Shown here piece by piece: positions 60,001 to 64,000 of a DNA stretch of 64,000 nucleotides (position 1 is the stretch's first letter; every line of letters begins with the position of its first letter). Under the pieces are notes generated by a model, which saw only the letters and a list, made by a program, of their open reading frames with translations, was not told the origin of the DNA and did not search any database. The stretch lies in the NCBI RefSeq assembly GCF_014642675.1, contig NZ_BMIS01000011.1:27239-91238 (forward strand). Direction: 5' to 3'. The position numbers and the translations under genes are program-made. The DNA is from Nesterenkonia cremea (GTDB taxonomy: Bacteria; Actinomycetota; Actinomycetes; Actinomycetales; Micrococcaceae).

Positions 60001-60049
60001 AATGCCCCTGAAGCGATCCACCGATCGAATGAAGGTCCCTTCAGGACGC

Positions 60050-60814
60050 TCAGAAGAACGTCATTCGCACCCCGGTGACCAGGGCCAGCAGGGCACCCAC
60101 CACGGCCAGCCCCACCACAAAGCGACTGACCACTTTGGCGTCCACCGCGTTCTGGATCATCCGCCCGATCCAGATCCCCAGCGGCATGGCGACCAACGCG
60201 CCGAGCCAGCCCCACCAGGGAAGGCCGGGCACGACGCCGTCGCCCAGGTACCACTTGGATCCCACCGCGGAGGCCGCCATGACCACCCAGAGCGGCTGCA
60301 TGGTCGCGATCATGGGCAGCAGCGGCCAGCGGGAGAGCATCCCGTAGATGGTCAGCGGAGGCGCCGCCACACCGGCGATCACCGCACCCGCACCCGCCGT
60401 CGCACCCGTCAGGCCCTGCAGAGCACGCCCGTCGGCATGGACCCTTCCCGCAAAGATCGAGGAGGCCACGACCCCCGCCAGCACTACGGCTCCCACCACC
60501 ATGTAGAGCGGCCCTGCAGGGGCCTGCACGGAGAGCCAGGCCGCCGGCATCATGATCACCGTGCTGCCCAGCGCCAGCCAGAAGAACTTCCGCCATTCGA
60601 TATGGGACCGCAGCTCCCACATGATGAACAGCGGCGGGACCAGGCTCAGGAGATTGGCCAGCATCACGCCCTCGTGGGGATCCAACAGGACCACCAGGAA
60701 CGGGGCCATCACCAGGCCGAACCCGAATCCGGCCACGCGCTGGACGGCCGAGACCAGCAGCACGAGGCCGCAGATGGTGAGGGCGATGAGGGCAGTGGTC
60801 ATATGATGTGACAT
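60050..60814 (-). CDS. TSUP (TauE/SafE) family membrane permease
   Basis: 254 residues with about eight helices. VAGFGFGLVMAPFLVVLLDPHEGVMLANLLSLVPPLFIMW is the TauE/SafE N-terminal pattern, and APPLTIYGMLSRWP with WLGALVAMPLGIWIGRMI marks the second half. TSUP proteins move sulfite, sulfonates, sulfoacetate or other organic anions. It may be monocistronic, ending 236 bases left of a unit it does not belong to. The ATG at 60814 has AGGGG just upstream; another ATG at 60802 is possible. Confidence 0.85.
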   Translation of the reverse strand: MSHHMTTALIALTICGLVLLVSAVQRVAGFGFGLVMAPFLVVLLDPHEGVMLANLLSLVPPLFIMWELRSHIEWRKFFWLALGSTVIMMPAAWLSVQAPAGPLYMVVGAVVLAGVVASSIFAGRVHADGRALQGLTGATAGAGAVIAGVAAPPLTIYGMLSRWPLLPMIATMQPLWVVMAASAVGSKWYLGDGVVPGLPWWGWLGALVAMPLGIWIGRMIQNAVDAKVVSRFVVGLAVVGALLALVTGVRMTFF

Positions 60815-60867
60815 TACCCCTGCCCAGCTCAGAGCAGGGAACCGGCATCACACTGTGGACCAGACGA

Positions 60868-60938
60868 GTTGGTTGGGCGAAGAGTTGCCGTCTGAGAGCG
60901 GCTTCGGCGCTGGGACGGCAACTCTCCGCCCAAGCAAC
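60868..60938. repeat. Long intergenic palindrome, family A (copy 2)
   Basis: Left arm 60868-60892 (GTTGGTTGGGCG, then AAGAGTTGCCGTC) and right arm 60914-60938 pair at 23 of 25 positions around TGAGAGCGGCTTCGGCGCTG. Arm ends (GTTG.TTGGGCGAAGA) and loop core (GGCTT.TCGGCGCTG.GACGGCA) match the palindrome at 1409-1483, so both are copies of one element. Located between the TSUP start and the CitE-like gene stop. Confidence 0.8.
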
Positions 60939-60985
60939 GAGGGAGGAGAGGACCACCACCGCAGAACAGCTTCCCCGCCGCCCCT

Positions 60986-61924
60986 TCAGTGGCGGCGCGT
61001 GGCCTCGTACCGGGTGAGCACGCGCTGGGCCTGCAGCACCACCGGGGCGTCGATCATCTCGTGGCGGAAGCTGAAGGCCCCCACTGTGGTGGGCTCGGCG
61101 TACCGACCCTCATCCATGGCCAGCCCGGCCTCCTGCTCAAAGGCCGCGATCAGCGCCTTGGCCCACTCCACATCAGCGTCCTCCGGGGTGTAGGCCCGCC
61201 GCACCGCATCCACCTGGTCGGGATGCACGCAGGCCTTGGCCAGGAAGCCCTCCGCTGCCGCGTCCTCAGACTCCACGGCCAGCCGCTGGGAGTCGGCCAT
61301 GGAGCCGCAGATGGTGTCGATGGCAGGGATCCTGCAGGCCGCGGCGGTGATCAACACACTGTGACGGATATGTGCGATCACTCCGCGCGGGGAGCCGTCG
61401 GGACGACGCGCGGTCACCCCGCCCAGCCCGGTGATCAGGTCCTCAGTGCCCCAGAACAGCGCCACCACGGCCTCATGCTGGGCCAGCCGCTCGGCCTCCA
61501 GCACTCCGCGCGGAGTCTCGATCTGCGGGATGATCCCCACTCCGGGCAGCCGTTCGGCCATGGCGTCGAGCTCTTCGGCGGTCTCGCATTTGGGGGCCAC
61601 CACGTACTTCAGCTCTGTGCCTGCCAAGGCGTCCAGGTCGGCGTCGAGCTCTCCGGAGGAGGCGGTGTTGACCCTGACCAACGTGGTGGCGGTGGCCAGG
61701 CCGGGCTCCTCCCAGTTCAGCGCCTGGACCACGTTCTGCCGGGCCTGCTCCTTCTCCCCGGGGACCACTGCGTCCTCCAGGTCCACGATCACCGCATCGG
61801 CGCGCTCGGCGGCCTTGGAGAAGCGGTCGGGACGGCTGCCGGGGCAGAAGAGCAGCGCCGGGCCGAGGGAGAATCGGCTCCCCTGCTGAGCACCGGATGG
61901 ACGGGGTATGACGGACTCAGACAT
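60986..61924 (-). CDS. CitE-like HpcH/HpaI aldolase/citrate lyase family protein
   Basis: 312 residues. LGPALLFCPGSRPDRFSKAAERADAVIVDLEDAVVPGEKEQARQNVVQAL is the CitE N-terminus with the metal-binding acidic site, followed by VRVNTA, PKCETAEEL, IIPQIETPRGVLEAERLAQ and the C-terminal GFLAKACVHPDQVDAVRRAYTP. Related enzymes cleave or thioesterify malyl-, citramalyl- or similar CoA esters. The ATG at 61924 follows AGGAG by 5 bases and is preferred to one 39 bases upstream. Divergent from etfBA. Confidence 0.87.
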   Translation of the reverse strand: MSESVIPRPSGAQQGSRFSLGPALLFCPGSRPDRFSKAAERADAVIVDLEDAVVPGEKEQARQNVVQALNWEEPGLATATTLVRVNTASSGELDADLDALAGTELKYVVAPKCETAEELDAMAERLPGVGIIPQIETPRGVLEAERLAQHEAVVALFWGTEDLITGLGGVTARRPDGSPRGVIAHIRHSVLITAAACRIPAIDTICGSMADSQRLAVESEDAAAEGFLAKACVHPDQVDAVRRAYTPEDADVEWAKALIAAFEQEAGLAMDEGRYAEPTTVGAFSFRHEMIDAPVVLQAQRVLTRYEATRRH

Positions 61925-62001
61925 CTCAGCTCCTATTCGTGGGAACATAGGAGACGTTTCCATACTCGAACCACCACGTCGAGAGTGAGGCGGTCCGTCA
62001 C

Positions 62002-62826
62002 ATGCCCCATGCGGCTGCAGTGCACATCATCGTCCCGGTCAAATGGGTCCCCGATGCTCAGCTCGAGCGCCGGTTCACCGAGCAGCGGCGCATCGACCGC
62101 AGCGAGGGAATCCTCGGCGAGCTCGACGAGTACCCGCTCGAAGCGGCCCTGCAGATCAAGGAGGCCGCTGAGGCCGAGGTCCGGGTCTCAGCCCTGACCA
62201 TCGGTCCCGACGGCGCCTCCACGGCGGCCAAGAAGGCGCTGCAGATCGGCGCCGATGACGCCTTCCACCTCTCGGATGAGGCGCTGACCGGCGCGGACGT
62301 CTCCGCGACCTCGGCCGCACTGAAGGCCGCTGTGGAGCAGATCCTCGCCGGATCAGAGCTCGACGGCGACGCCCAGACCCTGGTGCTGACCGGCATGTCC
62401 TCCGAGGACGGCGAGTCCGGCGCAGTCCCGGCGCAGCTGGCCGAGCGCCTGGGCGCCCACCTGATCACCCAGGTCACCGAGCTCTCCCTGGAGGAGGGCC
62501 GGCTGACCGCCACCCGCGTCTCCACCGGCTCCGGGCACTCCGAGCAGCAGAAGCTCGCCGCTCCCCTGCCCGCGGTGGTCTCGGTGACCGATCAGGCCAA
62601 TGACCCCCGCTACCCGAACTTCAAGGCCATCATGGCCGCCAAGAAGAAGCCGCTGACCACCTGGCAGCTCTCCGATGTGGCGCTCGAGCCCGCAGCGGCC
62701 GAGGCGAAGCTTCAGGTCCACTCGGCCGAGGCCCGCCCGCCGCGCACCGCCGGTGAGATCATCACCGATGAGGGCGATGCCGGCGTGAAGATCGTGGAGT
62801 TCCTCGCAAAGGAGCGTGTGCTGTGA
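62002..62826 (+). CDS. etfB: Electron transfer flavoprotein beta subunit
   Basis: 274 residues. HIIVPVKWVPDAQLERRFTEQRRIDRSEGILGELDEYPLEAALQIKE is the EtfB N-terminus. LVLTGMSSEDGESGAVPAQLAERLGAHLITQVTEL and AAPLPAVVSVTDQANDPRYPNFKAIMAAKKKPL are conserved, the last being the ETF beta signature. It binds AMP and, with EtfA, accepts electrons from acyl-CoA dehydrogenases. GAGGCGG lies about 9 bases before the ATG. It overlaps etfA by 4 bases. Confidence 0.93.
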   Translation: MPHAAAVHIIVPVKWVPDAQLERRFTEQRRIDRSEGILGELDEYPLEAALQIKEAAEAEVRVSALTIGPDGASTAAKKALQIGADDAFHLSDEALTGADVSATSAALKAAVEQILAGSELDGDAQTLVLTGMSSEDGESGAVPAQLAERLGAHLITQVTELSLEEGRLTATRVSTGSGHSEQQKLAAPLPAVVSVTDQANDPRYPNFKAIMAAKKKPLTTWQLSDVALEPAAAEAKLQVHSAEARPPRTAGEIITDEGDAGVKIVEFLAKERVL

Positions 62827-63821
62827 CCACTGCCCTCGTGTTCTTCGATTCCCTCCCCGCCGACGGCTCCCTGTCCGCCGGCCAGAAGGAGCTCCTGGCT
62901 GCGGCCCGCGGCCTGGGCGAGGTCACCGTGGTGACCGGCGCCTCCGGTGAGGCCGCCGCCCAGGCGCTGGACTTCGCTGAGATCAGCACCGTCTACACCG
63001 GCGACGGCGAGATCGCAGCTCCCGACGCCGCCCTGGTGGACCTGCTGGAGACTGCGGTCCAGGAGAGCGGCGCCGGCGTCGTGCTGGGCTCCGATGTCTC
63101 CGAGACCACTGATGCGCTGGCCCGCCTGGCGGTCCGCCTGGACACCGGGCTGATCACCGGCGGTATTGCCGTCGAGACCTCCGGTGAGCAGGTGGTCGTG
63201 ACCAAGCCGGTGCTGGCCGGGACCTACACCACTACGGCCTCGCTGGCCGATGCTGCCGCGGGACGTCCGCTGCTGGTGACCCTGCGTCCCAACAGCATCG
63301 ACGCCGAGCAGGTGGCCGCTGCACTGAGCCCGGGCGCCGAACCGGAGGTCACCGGCCTGCCGGTCAACGCAGGCCTGGGCGGAGGTGCCGCCGCTGAGGG
63401 CCAGATCGAGATCCTGGAGCGCACCGAGCTGGAGAAGTCCGAGCGTCCCTCGCTGACCGAGGCCCGCGTGGTGGTCGCCGGCGGTCGCGGCGTCGAGGGC
63501 GACTTCGGACCTCTGGAGGAGCTGGCCGATGAGTTGGGAGCCGCCATCGGCGCCTCCCGTGCGGCCACCGACGCCGGCTGGATCGACCACGCCGCGCAGG
63601 TGGGCCAGACCGGTGTGACGGTCTCTCCGCAGCTCTACGTCTCCGCAGGAATCTCCGGTGCTGTGCAGCAGCGGTCGGGCATGCAGACCTCCCAGACCAT
63701 CGTGGCGATCAACAAGGACGAAGACGCACCGGTCTTCGAGATCGCCGACTTCGGCGTGGTCGGCGACCTCTTCGAGGTCATCCCGCAGATGGTGGAGGAG
63801 ATCCGCCGCCGCAAGGGCTGA
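62823..63821 (+). CDS. etfA: Electron transfer flavoprotein alpha subunit
   Basis: 332 residues from a GTG overlapping the etfB stop (GTGA, 62823-62826). The N-terminal domain has ALVFFDSLPADGSLSAGQKELLAAARGLGEVTVVTG. The C-terminal FAD-binding domain has RVVVAGGRGVEGDFGPLEELADELGAAIGASRAATDAGWIDHAAQVGQTG, SPQLYVSAGISGAVQQRSGMQTSQTIVAINKDEDAPVFEIADFGVVGDLFEVIPQM. With EtfB it passes electrons from dehydrogenases, such as the one at 17.6 kb, to the respiratory chain. No clear terminator hairpin was seen in 63822-63910. Confidence 0.94.
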   Translation: MTTALVFFDSLPADGSLSAGQKELLAAARGLGEVTVVTGASGEAAAQALDFAEISTVYTGDGEIAAPDAALVDLLETAVQESGAGVVLGSDVSETTDALARLAVRLDTGLITGGIAVETSGEQVVVTKPVLAGTYTTTASLADAAAGRPLLVTLRPNSIDAEQVAAALSPGAEPEVTGLPVNAGLGGGAAAEGQIEILERTELEKSERPSLTEARVVVAGGRGVEGDFGPLEELADELGAAIGASRAATDAGWIDHAAQVGQTGVTVSPQLYVSAGISGAVQQRSGMQTSQTIVAINKDEDAPVFEIADFGVVGDLFEVIPQMVEEIRRRKG

Positions 63822-63910
63822 GCGCACTCCCTCCCCCTAGATACAGATCACCCCGGGATCTTCCTGAGAATCAGCGGTGGATTCGAGCGGTGGTCGCAAC
63901 AACAGCGATC

Positions 63911-64000
63911 TCAGCTGGTCGTGAGCAACTCTTTCATACGGTCGGCAGGACTGTCCCAGCCCAATGTCTTCCTAGGCCTGCCGTTGAGCTTGTTCGCGAC
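63911..64000 (-). CDS. IS30-family transposase, C-terminal end (cut by window edge)
   Basis: The last 29 residues of a frame entering from the right edge read VANKLNGRPRKTLGWDSPAD, then RMKELLTTS and a stop. LNxRPRKTLGW is the hallmark C-terminus of IS30-family transposases. The sequence just downstream, GGATTCGAGCGGTGGTCGCA near 63879-63898, probably includes the terminal inverted repeat of the element, so the insertion sequence would end about 25-60 bases after etfA. The other end lies outside the window, so target duplications cannot be checked. Confidence 0.85.
   Translation of the reverse strand, partial: VANKLNGRPRKTLGWDSPADRMKELLTTS

Overview
The window is high-GC DNA (codon third positions nearly all G or C) with tightly packed operons, frequent 4-base start/stop overlaps (ATGA) and GTG/TTG starts. 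Gene content (lysG/lysE pair, actinobacterial-type iol cluster, CGNR protein, GH65-phosphoglucomutase fusion, Wadjet) points to an actinomycete, most likely Micrococcales (Micrococcaceae-like; a Nesterenkonia- or Arthrobacter-like genus would fit, but the genus cannot be fixed from this sequence alone). The window is mostly chromosomal catabolic and accessory DNA. No rRNA or tRNA genes or CRISPR arrays were recognised, and only one insertion sequence, cut by the right edge.

Layout. 0-6.6 kb: edge of a Q-rich unknown gene, an LLM flavin oxidoreductase, the divergent lysG/lysE exporter pair with a clear operator, an FAD oxidoreductase coupled to a membrane protein, and a START-like protein. 6.9-7.8 kb: a CGNR zinc-finger protein behind a palindromic operator. 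7.75-15.15 kb: two divergent operons. One carries an SSS transporter, a RidA protein, a PLP deaminase of the D-serine dehydratase fold and a D-aminoacylase. The other carries a YheO/DauR-type regulator, a KDG kinase and a KDPG aldolase. Together they make a plausible complete route for 2-acetamido-2-deoxy-D-gluconate (GlcNAc1A, the C1-oxidised end of LPMO-cleaved chitin) or a similar N-acyl-D-amino compound to pyruvate and glyceraldehyde-3-phosphate. 15.1-22.0 kb: an operon of CoA ligase, SDR, acyl-CoA dehydrogenase, APH-like kinase and MHS transporter under a divergent TetR gene, resembling the lva/ACAD10-11 route for 4-hydroxy acids. 22.0-27.1 kb: a TRAP transporter, an IclR regulator and a D-2-hydroxyacid dehydrogenase, with matching dyad operators. 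27.1-31.6 kb: membrane proteins, a MATE exporter, a CPBP protease and a thioesterase. 31.75-35 kb: a beta-phosphoglucomutase/GH65 phosphorylase fusion.

35.2-43.4 kb is a defence region: a complete JetABCD (Wadjet type I) anti-plasmid operon, convergent with a lone DUF4143 ATPase bracketed by 35-bp direct repeats. 43.5-60 kb is a full myo-inositol (iol) catabolic region with its GntR regulator, two sugar-porter paralogues, three TIM-barrel isomerases and two Gfo/Idh/MocA dehydrogenases, plus a decayed zinc alcohol dehydrogenase. A shared TGTC-N2-GACA operator overlaps the -35 element of both main iol operons. 60-64 kb: a TSUP permease, a CitE-like lyase, etfBA and the 3' end of an IS30-family transposase.

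Several intergenic spaces hold long near-perfect palindromes (70-85 bp). Two of them (near 1.4 kb and 60.9 kb) belong to the same family. All functional assignments come from reading the translated sequences, without database searches.
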